Assembly (NCBI RefSeq): GCF_024807615.1
Contig: NZ_JANUCJ010000002.1
Location: 496,001 to 560,000, forward strand
Origin: Tsukamurella ocularis
Lineage (GTDB): Bacteria; Actinomycetota; Actinomycetes; Mycobacteriales; Mycobacteriaceae
Reading direction: 5' to 3'
Length of the DNA stretch: 64,000 nt
How positions within the stretch are numbered: position 1 is the first letter of the stretch; every line of letters begins with the position of its first letter. The translations under genes and the position numbers were made by a program. Positions 36,424-45,696 of the stretch are shown in pieces. The notes beneath the pieces are model-generated. The model was given only the letters and a program-made list of their open reading frames with translations, was not told the origin of the DNA and searched no databases.

Positions 36424-37356
36424 ATGGCACTCGTCGAACCCGATTTCCCGTCCGCCAACGGCCGCGACACCGTCCACGCCTGGATCTACACGCCGGTCCG
36501 CGAGCCCCGCGCGATCGTGCAGGTGATCCACGGCCTGGGCGAGCACTCGCGCCGGTACCTGCGCCTCGTCACGACGCTGCTCGACGCCGGCTTCGTGGTG
36601 GCCGCCGAGGACCACGCGGGACACGGCGCGACGGCGATGGCCTCGGGCGTGTGGGGCGATGCAGGCGAGGACGCGGCGCACGTCCTCGTCACCGACGCCG
36701 CGGCGCTCCGCGCGAAGGTTCAGGAACTCCACCCGGGCCTGCCCTACGTCGCCTTCGGGCACTCGATGGGCTCGATGATCGCCCGCGGTCTCGCCACCGC
36801 GCAGCCCGACGGGATCGACGGCCTGGTCCTGTGCGGGATCGCCGCGCAGATCGCCGGGATCGACGGTGTCGTCGACCGCGCGGCGCTCGCGGCCGAACCC
36901 GATCAGGCCGGGCCCGCGCCGGCGCGCTACGTCGGAGAGCTGTTCGACGGCTTCGTCTCCCGGTTCGGCGCGGGAGCGGGCCCGACCGACTGGGTCGCGC
37001 GGGACGCAGACGTCGTGCGGGACCACGCGGTCGACCCGTTCAACAACTTCGGCGCTCCGATGTCGGCCCGGTTCCTGCGCGGCTTCATCGAGCTGTACGA
37101 CGCCGCGAACGGCGACGCCTTCTACGCCGCGCTCCGTGCGGAGACGCCCGTGCTGATTCTCGCGGGTGACCAGGACCCGGTCACCAACTACGGCGAAGGC
37201 GCGTACCACGTGGCCAACGCCCTCGTCGCCTCCGGACATCCCGACGTGCGGACCCGCGTCTACCCCGGCGTGCGGCACGAGGTGCACAACGAGCCCGAGA
37301 CCCGCGACGACGTGGCCGCCGAGCTCCTCGCCTTCGTCGAGCGCGTGATCGCCTGA
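36424..37356 (+). CDS. Monoacylglycerol-lipase-like alpha/beta hydrolase
   Basis: A 310-residue serine hydrolase of the lysophospholipase/monoacylglycerol lipase group. The oxyanion motif is VIHGLGEHSRRY (HGxGEH, about residue 38), the nucleophile is in AFGHSMGSMIA (Ser about 117), the acid in LAGDQDPVTNYG and the histidine in YPGVRHEVHNE. There is no signal peptide, so it acts in the cytoplasm. It could release fatty or hydroxy acids from esters for the adjacent CoA-ligase pathways. It is divergent from the MFS gene and shares its operator region. Confidence 0.85.
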   Translation: MALVEPDFPSANGRDTVHAWIYTPVREPRAIVQVIHGLGEHSRRYLRLVTTLLDAGFVVAAEDHAGHGATAMASGVWGDAGEDAAHVLVTDAAALRAKVQELHPGLPYVAFGHSMGSMIARGLATAQPDGIDGLVLCGIAAQIAGIDGVVDRAALAAEPDQAGPAPARYVGELFDGFVSRFGAGAGPTDWVARDADVVRDHAVDPFNNFGAPMSARFLRGFIELYDAANGDAFYAALRAETPVLILAGDQDPVTNYGEGAYHVANALVASGHPDVRTRVYPGVRHEVHNEPETRDDVAAELLAFVERVIA

Positions 37357-37363
37357 CGGGGAA

Positions 37364-37406
37364 CGGAGGCGGCGCTCCGGCGGTCACCGCCGAGCCGCCG
37401 CCTCCG
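37364..37406. terminator. Terminator between lipase and CoA-ligase genes
   Basis: An outer 10-bp stem (CGGAGGCGGC, 37364-37373 with 37397-37406) encloses an inner 6-bp stem (37378-37383 with 37387-37392). It lies between convergent genes. Confidence 0.65.
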
Positions 37407-37410
37407 AGAA

Positions 37411-38928
37411 CTACCTCGCGCGCAGCTCCCGCTTGAGGATCTTGCCGGTGCCGCCCTTCGGCAGCTCGGCGAGCAGGTGGATCTCGCGCGGGTACTTGTA
37501 CGCCGCCAGGCGCTCCCGGCTGAACTCGGTGAGGCCCGCGGCGTCCGCACTCGCACCCGGACGCAGGACGACGAAGGCGACGACCTCCTCCCCCAGCCTG
37601 TCGTCGGGGCGGCCGACGACGGCGGCCTCGACGACCTCGGGGTGCGCGTAGAGCACCTCCTCGACCTCGCGGGGGTACACGTTGTAGCCGCCGCGGATCA
37701 CCAGGTCCTTCAGCCGGTCGACGATGAAGAAGTAGCCGTCCTCGTCGCGGTAGCCGAGGTCGCCCGTGTGCAACCAGCCGTTGCGCAGCGCCTCCGCAGT
37801 CGCCTCGGGACGCTTGTAGTACCCCTTCATGACATTGTGTCCACGGACCACGATCTCGCCGATGTTGTCCGCCCCGGGCGGCAACTCGGCACCGTCGAGG
37901 TCGACGGCCCGCATCTGGACACCCCAGATGGGCTTGCCGATCGAGAGGACCTTGCGCTGCTCGGCGCTGATGTTGAAGGTCGCGGTCGACGCGGTCTCCG
38001 AGAGCCCGTAGCCCTCGAGGATCGCCAGCCCCGGGAACTTCTCCTCGAAGGCGCTGATCACGCCGCCGGGGATCGACTCGCCTCCCGAGACGGCGGCGCG
38101 CATGCTGGAGACGTCGCGGCCGGCGAGGTCGACCCCGAGCAGCGCCACGTACATCGTGGGCACGCCGGAGAGCACCGTGACCCGGCGGCGCTCGATGACG
38201 TCGATCACCGCCTCCGCCTCGAACCGCGGCACCAGGGCCACCGAACCGCCGTAGCGGACCGCCGCGTTGAGCACGCTGGACAGGCCGAAGACGTGGAACA
38301 GCGGAAGGGCACCTAGTGCGACGTCGTCGTCGCGCATCCCGAACAGCTGCGGCGCGATCGTGCAGTTCATGTAGAGCTCGAAATGCGTGAGCTCAGCGCC
38401 CTTCGGCCGACCGGTGGTGCCGGAGGTGTACAGCAGCACGGCGGTGTCGTCGGAGCTCGTGGGGTGGATCTCCCCCGTGTCCGGCTCGGCCAGCAGCTCG
38501 GCGAACGGCGTCGCGCCCGACGGGGTCGGCGCGCCCAGCGGGACCACGACCACGTCGCCGACGCCCGCCTCCGCCGCGCCGACGAGCGCGGCCTCGGCGG
38601 AGAAGTCGGAGGCCACGAGCAGCTTCGCATCGCTGTCGCCGAGGTGGTAGCCGATCTCCGGCGCGGTGAACAGCGGGTTGAGCGGCACCATCGTCAGGCC
38701 CGCCTTGAGGATCCCGAAGTAGGCGACCACGAACTCCGGCAGGTTCGGCAGTTGGACGGCGACCTTGTCGCCGGGGACGAGGCCGCGGGCCAGCAGCGAG
38801 GCCGCGAGGCGCCCCGACTGCTCGTCGAGCTGGGAGTAACTGATCTCGCGATCACCGAAGAACAGCAGGGGCGCGTCGGGCGTCGACGATGCCGACTCGC
38901 GCAGCATCGTCGCCAGGTTGAAGGACAT
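37411..38928 (-). CDS. Long/medium-chain acyl-CoA ligase (FadD family), last gene of the catabolic operon
   Basis: A 505-residue ANL ligase. Motifs: LLYTSGTTGRPKGAELTH (about 160-177), EGYGLSETAST (about 303-313), WLHTGDLGYRDEDGYFFIVDRLKDLVIRGGYNVYP hinge (landmark HTGDLGY, DRLKD) and PKGGTGKILKREL with the catalytic Lys near the C-terminus. It is compact, without the extension of the other ligase in this island. Its start directly abuts the stop of the phosphotriesterase-like gene, so ligase and lactonase are made together. Confidence 0.9.
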   Translation of the reverse strand: MSFNLATMLRESASSTPDAPLLFFGDREISYSQLDEQSGRLAASLLARGLVPGDKVAVQLPNLPEFVVAYFGILKAGLTMVPLNPLFTAPEIGYHLGDSDAKLLVASDFSAEAALVGAAEAGVGDVVVVPLGAPTPSGATPFAELLAEPDTGEIHPTSSDDTAVLLYTSGTTGRPKGAELTHFELYMNCTIAPQLFGMRDDDVALGALPLFHVFGLSSVLNAAVRYGGSVALVPRFEAEAVIDVIERRRVTVLSGVPTMYVALLGVDLAGRDVSSMRAAVSGGESIPGGVISAFEEKFPGLAILEGYGLSETASTATFNISAEQRKVLSIGKPIWGVQMRAVDLDGAELPPGADNIGEIVVRGHNVMKGYYKRPEATAEALRNGWLHTGDLGYRDEDGYFFIVDRLKDLVIRGGYNVYPREVEEVLYAHPEVVEAAVVGRPDDRLGEEVVAFVVLRPGASADAAGLTEFSRERLAAYKYPREIHLLAELPKGGTGKILKRELRAR

Positions 38929-39912
38929 CTACGCCTCTCCGGTCAGCACGCGGCGCGGTACGTCCACGAGCATGGTGTCGATCTGGTCCTGGCTCACGCC
39001 GCGCTCAAGCACGTACGGGAAGACGTCGTCGAAGACGTGCGTGTAGTGCCACTGGAGCATGCCCGCCTTGACGTTCGGGTCGATCCAGTCGATGTAGCAG
39101 GAGGCGTCCTGGGACAGCACGATCTTCTCGGTGTAGCCACGGCGCACCATCTCGATGAGGGTGTCGTTGCGGGCCTCGAAGGTGGTCTCCAGGTTGATGC
39201 CGAACCGGTCGAAGCCCAGCGTGAAGCCGGCGTCGGCGAGCGCCGACAGGTGCTCGGCGTCGGTGGAGTCGCCGCTGTGCCCCAGCACGATCCGGCTCGG
39301 GTCGACCCCCTCCTCGTCGCACATCACCCGTTTCACCAGCAGACCGGTCTCCGAGCCCGGGTGCGTGTGCACGGTGATCGGCACGCCGGTGGCGTTGTGC
39401 GCCTTCGCGACCGCCCGCATCACCCGCTCGACGCCCTCGGTGAGGCCGTGGTGGTCGATCGCGCACTTGAGCATGCCGGCCTTGACCCCGGTCTCGCCGA
39501 TGCCCTCCGTGATGTCGCGGACGAACATGTCCGCCATCGGATCCGGGAAGTCGATCCCCGTCATCGCGGTCAGGGCGGGACCGCGATACATGAAGTAGCG
39601 CGGCAGGTCGCGATAGGTGTAGACGCCCGTCGCCGCGACGATCCGCACCGGCGTGCGCTCGGCGATCCGCTGGATCCGCGGGATGTACCGTCCGAGACCG
39701 ACCACCGTCGGGTCGACGATGGTGCGCACGCCGGCCTCGTACGCCTTCTGCAGCTGCGCGACGGCGTCGTCCACCCGGGCGTCCTCGTCGCCGAAGTCCT
39801 CCGGATAGTTCTGCTGGATGTCCGGAGTGAGCACGAAGACGTGTTCGTGCATGAGCGTGACGCCGAGATCGGCGGCGTCGACGTCTCCGGTGACGGTGTG
39901 GACGACTCCCAT
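38929..39912 (-). CDS. Phosphotriesterase-family metallohydrolase (lactonase-like)
   Basis: A 327-residue amidohydrolase-superfamily TIM barrel. The binuclear metal site is complete: His22 and His24 (MHEHVF), a lysine to be carbamylated (GMLKCAID, about 157), His in TVHTHPGSE (about 190), His in VLGHSGDS (about 218) and Asp in LSQDASC (about 275). Most natural members are lactonases acting on gamma- and delta-lactones or N-acyl-homoserine lactones; phosphotriester cleavage is promiscuous. Lying between acyl-CoA dehydrogenases and a CoA ligase, ring opening of a lactone to a hydroxy acid is the favoured role. ATG 39912 has AGTAGGA upstream. From memory M. tuberculosis php also neighbours a fadE. 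Confidence 0.87.
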   Translation of the reverse strand: MGVVHTVTGDVDAADLGVTLMHEHVFVLTPDIQQNYPEDFGDEDARVDDAVAQLQKAYEAGVRTIVDPTVVGLGRYIPRIQRIAERTPVRIVAATGVYTYRDLPRYFMYRGPALTAMTGIDFPDPMADMFVRDITEGIGETGVKAGMLKCAIDHHGLTEGVERVMRAVAKAHNATGVPITVHTHPGSETGLLVKRVMCDEEGVDPSRIVLGHSGDSTDAEHLSALADAGFTLGFDRFGINLETTFEARNDTLIEMVRRGYTEKIVLSQDASCYIDWIDPNVKAGMLQWHYTHVFDDVFPYVLERGVSQDQIDTMLVDVPRRVLTGEA

Positions 39913-39941
39913 GGTTCCTACTTTCCGACGGTGTCTTCTTC

Positions 39942-41024
39942 TCAGGCGGGGAGGTCGATCAGGCCCGCGAGCGCGGCGCGGTGCCGCCCCGGGGTGCCGA
40001 GACCGATCTGGTCCGCCTTGGCGCGCTTGAGGTACAGGTGCACCGGCGCCTCCCAGGTCATGCCGATGCCGCCGTGCAGCTGCACCGCCTCCTCCGCCGC
40101 GCGCACAGCCAGGTCCGAGCAGTACGCGGCCGCGACGGCCACGGCGATCACGGTCTCCGGGTCCTCGGTCCCGAGCTCCGCCAGGGCCACCGTCGCCGAC
40201 CGCGCCACCGCGGCGGCGGATTCCGCGTCGGCGTAGAGCTCCGCCAGGCGGTGCTTGACGGCCTGGAAGCCGCCTACCACACGCCCGAACTGCTTGCGCT
40301 GCTTCAGGTACTCGACCGTCGTGGCGACGCACCATCGCGCCACCCCGGCCTGCTCCGCGGCGAGCAGCGCGGCCCCCGTGAGCAGGCCCGCGCGGACGGC
40401 GGCGACACCATCGGACGTGAGGACCGTGCCCCGGGTTCCGTCGAAGGTCACGTCCGCCACCTGCCGCGTCATGTCGAGCGACGACACCACCTCGATCCGC
40501 GCGTCGGCCGCCGGAACGGCCTGCAGGGCACCGTCGGAGTCGAGCACGAGCAGGATCTCCGCGCCGACCGCGCCGGCCACCGACCGGACGGTGCCGGAGA
40601 GGGCGCCGTCGGCGACGGAGACGGCCGGCGCCGTCCCGTGCGGGTCCACCGAGAACGGCACGACCAACGCGGCGATCCGCGCACCCTCGGCGAGCTGCCC
40701 GGCCAGGACCGGTGCGCCCGCCGCGACCGCGACCGACGCTGCGATCGCCGACGTGAGGAAGTCCCCCGCCGCGCAGGCGGAGCCGAGCTCCTCGGCGACC
40801 ACGCCCGCGACGGCGGCGCCCGCCCAGGCACCGCCCAGCTCCTCCGGGACGAGGAGGCCGGTGACGCCCATCTCCGCGAGCTCCGCCTGCAGGCCGGGGG
40901 CAGCGGCACCGTCGTAGGCGGCGATCAGGTCCGCCGGCGCGACCCGCCGGTCGACCAGGTCGCGGACCGCGGCCCGGAGGTCGTCCTCGATGTCGCTGCT
41001 CAGCAGCTGGGGGGTGAAGCTCAC
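39942..41024 (-). CDS. Acyl-CoA dehydrogenase, probable non-catalytic subunit of a heteromer
   Basis: A 360-residue ACAD-fold protein. N-terminal helical domain with MGVTGLLVPEELGGAWAG, a divergent beta domain (poor match to the usual TEP-x-x-GSD FAD/substrate motif) and a C-terminal domain with RKQFGRVVGGFQAVKHRLAELY and VQLHGGIGMTWEAPVHLYLKRA. The position where the catalytic glutamate would lie is not acidic, as in beta chains of the actinobacterial alpha2beta2 FadE enzymes. Its GTG start overlaps the stop of the next FadE gene by 4 bp, which fits a stoichiometric partner. Confidence 0.85.
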   Translation of the reverse strand: MSFTPQLLSSDIEDDLRAAVRDLVDRRVAPADLIAAYDGAAAPGLQAELAEMGVTGLLVPEELGGAWAGAAVAGVVAEELGSACAAGDFLTSAIAASVAVAAGAPVLAGQLAEGARIAALVVPFSVDPHGTAPAVSVADGALSGTVRSVAGAVGAEILLVLDSDGALQAVPAADARIEVVSSLDMTRQVADVTFDGTRGTVLTSDGVAAVRAGLLTGAALLAAEQAGVARWCVATTVEYLKQRKQFGRVVGGFQAVKHRLAELYADAESAAAVARSATVALAELGTEDPETVIAVAVAAAYCSDLAVRAAEEAVQLHGGIGMTWEAPVHLYLKRAKADQIGLGTPGRHRAALAGLIDLPA

Positions 41025-42208
41025 TTGGGCACGTCCTTCCACGGCAGGTCCTTGTCGACCCGGTGCTCCGGCGGAAGCCCCAGTACGCGCTCCGCCACGA
41101 TGTTCTTGAGGATCTCCGAGGTGCCGCCCTCGATGGAGTTGCCCTTGGCACGCAGGTACCGGTACCCGGCGTCGCGGCCGTAGAAGTCCACCCGGTCGGG
41201 GCGGACCATCGTCCAGTCGCCGTACCGCAGGCCGTCCTCGCCGAGCAGCTCCAGCTCGAGGCCGGAGAGCTTCTGGTTGAGCCGGGCGAAGGAGAGTTTC
41301 ATCGCCGCGCCCTCCGGGCCGGGCTGCCCCGAGGCGAGCTTCTGGCCCAGGCGCAGCGCGGTCACGCGGGCGACCTCGCTGTCCACCCACAGGCGGAGCA
41401 GATCGTCGTGCAGGTCCGGCGTGCGTAGCTCGGGCCGCTCGCGCCAGGTGTCGGCGACCACGCCGATCATGCCGTCCTCGCGCTGCGACGCCCGGCCGCC
41501 GATGGCGACCCGCTCATTGTTGAGCGTGGCGTTCGCGACCTGCCAGCCCTGTCCCACCGTGCCCAGGCGATGCGCGTCCGGGATGCGGACGCCCTCGAGG
41601 AAGACCTCGTTGAACTCCGCCTCGCCGGTGATCTGCCGCAGGGGCCGCACGTCGATGCCCGGGTCGGACATGTCGCACAGGAAATAGGTGAGGCCCTTGT
41701 GCTTCGGCAGGTCCGGGTCGGTGCGGGCGACGAGGATCGCCCACTGTGCGTTGTGCGCGCCGGAGGTCCACACCTTCTGCCCGGTGACGATCCAGTCATC
41801 GCCGTCGCGGACCGCGCGGGTCGCGAGGCCCGCGAGGTCGGAGCCCGCGCCGGGCTCACTGAACAACTGGCACCAGATCTCCTCGCCGGTCCACAGCGGC
41901 CGCAGGAAGCGGTCGATCTGGTCCTGCGTTCCGAAGGCCAGGATGGTCGGCGCCGCCATCCCGAGGCCGATCCCGTTGACATGACTGCGGTTGTCGGGCG
42001 CGCCGGCCGCCGCGAACCGGGCGTCCACGCCCTGCTGCAGCGATCGCGAGAGCCCCAGGCCGCCGCGCCCCTCGGGGTAGGCGACCCACGCCAGACCCGC
42101 GTCGTACCGGGCGCGGAGGAACTCGAGCGGATCCGTCGTGGCCGGCGGGTGCGCGGCGAGGAAGTCGTCGACCTTCCGGGCGAGTTCCTCCGGGCCCGGC
42201 GCCGTCAC
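41021..42208 (-). CDS. Acyl-CoA dehydrogenase, probable catalytic partner subunit
   Basis: A 395-residue ACAD. Seen: [39 protein letters not shown] (landmarks SEPGAGSD and GQKVWTS, the FAD/substrate strand), [11 protein letters not shown] and C-terminal [21 protein letters not shown], where the Glu of the EGGTSE segment is a good candidate base. Paired with the adjacent 360-residue FadE it would form an alpha2beta2 dehydrogenase, the type used in actinobacteria for branched or ring-bearing acyl-CoAs. GTG 42208 overlaps the stop of the upstream ACAD11-like gene. Confidence 0.88.
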   Translation of the reverse strand: MTAPGPEELARKVDDFLAAHPPATTDPLEFLRARYDAGLAWVAYPEGRGGLGLSRSLQQGVDARFAAAGAPDNRSHVNGIGLGMAAPTILAFGTQDQIDRFLRPLWTGEEIWCQLFSEPGAGSDLAGLATRAVRDGDDWIVTGQKVWTSGAHNAQWAILVARTDPDLPKHKGLTYFLCDMSDPGIDVRPLRQITGEAEFNEVFLEGVRIPDAHRLGTVGQGWQVANATLNNERVAIGGRASQREDGMIGVVADTWRERPELRTPDLHDDLLRLWVDSEVARVTALRLGQKLASGQPGPEGAAMKLSFARLNQKLSGLELELLGEDGLRYGDWTMVRPDRVDFYGRDAGYRYLRAKGNSIEGGTSEILKNIVAERVLGLPPEHRVDKDLPWKDVPK

Positions 42209-43434
42209 TGCGCCTTCTTGGCGGCGACGCGCTTGAGCTCCGCCCGGGCCAGCGAGTTCTTGTGCACCTCGTCGGGGCCGTCGGCGAACCGCAGGGTGCG
42301 GATCCCGGCGTAGTACTCGGCGAGCGGGAAGTCCTGCGACAGTCCGCCGGCGCCGTGCGCCTGGATGGCCTTGTCGAGGATCCACTGCACCGTCTGCGGG
42401 GTGGCGATCTTGATCGCCTGGATCTCGGTGTGGGCGCCGCGGTTGCCCACGGTGTCCATCAGCCACGCGGTCTTGAGCACCAGCAGGCGCAGCTGCTCGA
42501 TCCGCACGCGCGACTCGGCGATCCAGTCGCGGATCACGCCCTGCTCCGACAACGGCTTGCCGAACGCGGTGCGGCCCGCCACCCGGTCACACATGAGCTC
42601 GACGGCCCGCTCCGCCACGCCGATCGAGCGCATGCAGTGGTGGATGCGGCCGGGCCCGAGGCGGGCCTGCGCGATGGCGAAACCGTCGCCCTCCTCGCCG
42701 ATCAGGTTGGCAGCGGGGACACGGACGTCGGTGAACCGCATTTCGGCGTGGCCGCCGTGGCTGTGGTCGTCATACCCGAAGACCTCCATGCCGCGCAGCA
42801 CCTCCAGGCCCGGGGTGTCCCGCGGCACGAGGATCTGCGACTGCTGGCGGTGGCGTTCGGCGTCGGGCGCCGTCTTGCCCATGACGATGAAGATCTTGCA
42901 GTTCGGGTTCATGGCGCCCGTGATCCACCACTTGCGGCCGTTGATCACGTAGTCGTCGCCGTCGCGGACGATCGACAGGCCGATGTTGGTGGCGTCGGAA
43001 CTGGCGACGTCGGGCTCCGTCATCGCGAAGGCGGAACGGATCTCGCCGTTCAGGAGCGGGGTCAGCCACTGCTCCTTCTGCTCGGCTGTGCCGAACTCGC
43101 TCAGCACCTCCATGTTCCCCGTGTCCGGGGCGGCGCAGTTGAACACCGCGGGCGCGAGGTGCAGGCTCCGACCGGAGATCTCGGCGAGGGGCGCGTACTG
43201 CAAGTTGGTCAGGCCCGCACCGTTCTCGCCGGGGAGGAAGAAGTTCCAGAAGCCGCGGCTACGGGCCTCGGCGCGTAGCTCGTGCAGCACCGGGGCGCTG
43301 TCCCAGGCCCACCGATTCTCCAGCGCGCCGAGCTGCTGCTGGAAGGTCTCCTCCGCCGGGTAGACGTGGCTGTCCATGAAGTCATTGACCTGTCCGATCA
43401 ACTCCGTGGTCTTGGCGTCGTACGCGAAATCCAT
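42205..43434 (-). CDS. ACAD11-like acyl-CoA dehydrogenase
   Basis: A 409-residue ACAD. As recalled, it shares distinctive strings with the dehydrogenase domain of human ACAD11: [47 protein letters not shown] and [16 protein letters not shown] near the C-terminus. The usual catalytic Glu (YEGT) is replaced by Asp (ADGP), a feature of this subfamily. ACAD10/11-type enzymes act on 4-hydroxyacyl-CoA after a kinase phosphorylates the 4-OH, eliminating phosphate to an enoyl-CoA. The kinase gene is immediately upstream (1 bp gap), as expected for two halves of the same enzyme. Confidence 0.9.
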   Translation of the reverse strand: MDFAYDAKTTELIGQVNDFMDSHVYPAEETFQQQLGALENRWAWDSAPVLHELRAEARSRGFWNFFLPGENGAGLTNLQYAPLAEISGRSLHLAPAVFNCAAPDTGNMEVLSEFGTAEQKEQWLTPLLNGEIRSAFAMTEPDVASSDATNIGLSIVRDGDDYVINGRKWWITGAMNPNCKIFIVMGKTAPDAERHRQQSQILVPRDTPGLEVLRGMEVFGYDDHSHGGHAEMRFTDVRVPAANLIGEEGDGFAIAQARLGPGRIHHCMRSIGVAERAVELMCDRVAGRTAFGKPLSEQGVIRDWIAESRVRIEQLRLLVLKTAWLMDTVGNRGAHTEIQAIKIATPQTVQWILDKAIQAHGAGGLSQDFPLAEYYAGIRTLRFADGPDEVHKNSLARAELKRVAAKKAQ

Positions 43435-43435
43435 G

Positions 43436-44452
43436 TCAATTCTCCTTCAGTGCGTCGAGTCCGGCGTCGAGCAGCGGATTCACTGCCTCCCCGGCCTCCG
43501 CGAAGCCCTCGCCCACGGTCTGGCCGTTGACGTAGCGGTAGTGGATGCCCTCGACGATGCCTGCGAGCTTGAAGCAGGAGAGGGCGATGTAGAAGCCGAA
43601 ATCCCCGAGTTCCCGGGAGGATCCGGCAGCGTAGCGATCGATGATCTGCTGCTCGTCGAGGAAGCCTGGCGCCTCGCTCACGTCGCTGACGGTGCCGGCG
43701 GAGATCTTCGCCAGGCGCCCGTAGACCACCATCAGGGCGAGGTCGGTGAGCGAGTCGCCGATGGTCGCGAGCTCCCAGTCGACGACCGCGGCGGGCTCGT
43801 CCTGCGGCGAGACCAGCACGTTGTCGAGGCGGTAGTCGCCGTGCACGATGCCGGGCACCGCGTCCGCGGGCACCCGGCCCTCGAGCGCGGTGAACAGCTC
43901 GTCGACCTTGGGCAGGTCGCGGGTGTGCGCCGCGGCGAACTGCTTGCGCCAGCGCTGCACCTGCCGGCCCAGGAAGCCCTCGGGGCGGCCGTAGTCGCCG
44001 AGCCCGACGCTCGCGGGATCGACGTGGTGCAGCTCGACGAGGGTGTCGACCAGCCGCTCGGAGATGGCGCGGGTGCGGTCGGCGCCGAGCGCCCCCAGCT
44101 CCGTCGCGCGGCGGTACGGCACGCCGTCGATCTCGCTCATCACGTAGAACGGCGCGCCGAGCACCTCGGGGTCGTCGCAGTAGGCGTACATCACCGGGAC
44201 CGGCACGGCGGTGCCGCCGAGCGCGGACATCATCCGGTACTCGCGGCCCATGTCGTGCGCCGACGGCAGGAGCTTGCCGACCGGTGGGCGGCGCAGGATC
44301 CAGGACGAGGCACCGTCGGAGATGCGGTACGTGAGGTTGGACTTGCCGCCCGCGATCAGGACGGCCGCGAGCTGCGAGCCCGCGCCCTGCACGTGCTGCG
44401 GGAGCCACGTGCCGAGGACGTCGAGATCGAGGCCCGGGTGCTGCTCCGCCAT
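43436..44452 (-). CDS. APH-family phosphotransferase (ACAD10/11 kinase-domain type)
   Basis: A 338-residue kinase of the aminoglycoside-phosphotransferase fold. Seen: a nucleotide-binding [23 protein letters not shown] (landmark GGKSNLTY), [13 protein letters not shown], the catalytic loop [13 protein letters not shown] (Asp about 206, Asn about 211) and the metal-binding [11 protein letters not shown]. In human ACAD11 and in the LvaA kinase of the Pseudomonas levulinate pathway this fold phosphorylates the 4-hydroxyl of 4-hydroxyacyl-CoAs. The start overlaps the MaoC stop (ATGA) and the stop is 1 bp from the ACAD11-like gene. Antibiotic phosphorylation is an unlikely alternative in this context. 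Confidence 0.87.
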   Translation of the reverse strand: MAEQHPGLDLDVLGTWLPQHVQGAGSQLAAVLIAGGKSNLTYRISDGASSWILRRPPVGKLLPSAHDMGREYRMMSALGGTAVPVPVMYAYCDDPEVLGAPFYVMSEIDGVPYRRATELGALGADRTRAISERLVDTLVELHHVDPASVGLGDYGRPEGFLGRQVQRWRKQFAAAHTRDLPKVDELFTALEGRVPADAVPGIVHGDYRLDNVLVSPQDEPAAVVDWELATIGDSLTDLALMVVYGRLAKISAGTVSDVSEAPGFLDEQQIIDRYAAGSSRELGDFGFYIALSCFKLAGIVEGIHYRYVNGQTVGEGFAEAGEAVNPLLDAGLDALKEN

Positions 44453-44904
44453 CAGAAGACCACCACGGAGACGGTCTCGGCGACGCAAGCGGGCCGGTCG
44501 CCGCCCTCGCGCTCGATGGTCACGCGCGCGACGACCTGCTGACCGCCGCCGCCCGGGGTGACCGAGACCAGCTCGACCCCTGCCCGCACGCGCGAGCCGA
44601 CGGGCACCGGTGAGGGGAAGCGAACCTTGTTGCTGCCGTAGTTGACGCCCATCTTCGTGCGCTCGACGGTGTAGATCTGCCACACCAGCATCGGGATGAG
44701 GGACAGGGTCAGGTAGCCGTGGGCGATCGTCGAGCCGAACGGGCCGGCCTTTGCCTTGTCCGGGTCCACGTGGATCCACTGGTGGTCCCCGGTCGCCTCG
44801 GCGAACAGGTCGATCCGCTTCTGGTCGATCTCGACCCAGTCGCTGTAGCCGAGGTGCTCCCCCACGGCCGCCTGCAGTTCCTCGAGTCCGTTGAGTACCC
44901 GCAT
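44452..44904 (-). CDS. MaoC-family (R)-specific enoyl-CoA hydratase
   Basis: A 150-residue hot-dog-fold protein. The hydratase-2 motif is complete: FAEATGDHQWIHVDPDKAK with the catalytic Asp/His pair (about residues 36-41), followed by GPFGSTIAHGYLTLSLIP. It would hydrate the enoyl-CoA made by the dehydrogenases to a 3-hydroxyacyl-CoA. Within the operon it lies between FabG-type SDR (28 bp gap) and kinase (4-bp overlap). Confidence 0.92.
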   Translation of the reverse strand: MRVLNGLEELQAAVGEHLGYSDWVEIDQKRIDLFAEATGDHQWIHVDPDKAKAGPFGSTIAHGYLTLSLIPMLVWQIYTVERTKMGVNYGSNKVRFPSPVPVGSRVRAGVELVSVTPGGGGQQVVARVTIEREGGDRPACVAETVSVVVF

Positions 44905-44932
44905 GTTTCTCGTCTCCTCGTCCTGTTCGGAC

Positions 44933-45685
44933 CTAGTCCTTGGGCCCGCCGGCCACGTACAGCACCTGGCCCGAGACGAAGCCCGCGCCCTCGCTGGCGA
45001 AGAAGCTGGCGGCGTGCGCGATGTCCGCGGGCTCGCCGACGCGCTGCACGGGGATCTCCTTCGCGGAGAAGGCCTTGAAGTCCTCGAAGGGCACGCCGAT
45101 GCGCTCGGCGGTCGCGGCGGTCATGTCGGTCGCGATGAAGCCGGGGGCGATCGCGTTCGCGGTCACGCCGAACTTGCCGAGCTCGATGGCGAGGGTCTTG
45201 GTGAGGCCCTGCATGCCGGCCTTCGCCGCGGAGTAGTTCGCCTGGCCGCGGTTGCCCAGCGCCGAGGTCGAGGACAGGTTGACGATGCGACCCCAGCCCT
45301 CTTTGGTCTGATACTTCTGCACCTCGCGCGACATGAGGAAGGCGCCGCGCAGGTGGACGGCCATGACCTGGTCCCAGTCGGAGACGGACATCTTGAACAG
45401 CAGGTTGTCGCGGAGGATCCCGGCGTTGTTGATCAGGATCGTGGGGGCGCCGAGTTCGTCGGCGACGCGGGTGACCGCGGCCGTGACCTTCTCCTCGTCG
45501 GAGACGTCGACGCCGACGCCGATGGCGCGGCCGCCGGCGGCGGTGATCTGCTCGGCGACCGCCTGGCAGGCGGCCTCGTCGAGGTCGAGGACGGCGACGG
45601 CGTGCCCGTCGGAGGCGAGGCGGCGGGCCACCTCGGCGCCGATGCCGCGGGCGGCTCCGGTCACGATGGCGATGCGCTGGGTCAT
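44933..45685 (-). CDS. FabG-type 3-oxoacyl reductase / 3-hydroxyacyl-CoA dehydrogenase (SDR)
   Basis: A 250-residue classical SDR. Cofactor loop IVTGAARGIGAEVARRL, NNAGILRDNLLFKMS, and the Ser-Tyr-Lys triad in NLSSTSALGNRGQANYSAAKAG. The C-terminus VSGQVLYVAGGP is FabG-like. Downstream of MaoC chemistry it would interconvert 3-hydroxy- and 3-oxoacyl-CoA; with an (R)-specific MaoC the stereochemistry fits. It is 11 bp from the HAD gene on the same strand. Confidence 0.9.
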   Translation of the reverse strand: MTQRIAIVTGAARGIGAEVARRLASDGHAVAVLDLDEAACQAVAEQITAAGGRAIGVGVDVSDEEKVTAAVTRVADELGAPTILINNAGILRDNLLFKMSVSDWDQVMAVHLRGAFLMSREVQKYQTKEGWGRIVNLSSTSALGNRGQANYSAAKAGMQGLTKTLAIELGKFGVTANAIAPGFIATDMTAATAERIGVPFEDFKAFSAKEIPVQRVGEPADIAHAASFFASEGAGFVSGQVLYVAGGPKD

Positions 45686-45696
45686 GGTGTTCTCCT

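Noticed and set aside
38929-41151. Phosphotriesterase frame extended to 41151 as a fusion
   Set aside because: The upstream part overlaps the FadE gene in another frame and is Arg/Gly-rich junk; ATG 39912 with AGTAGGA gives the family's start.
43436-44452. Aminoglycoside resistance kinase
   Set aside because: The fold is APH, but its neighbours are all acyl-CoA enzymes and the ACAD11-like gene is 1 bp away.
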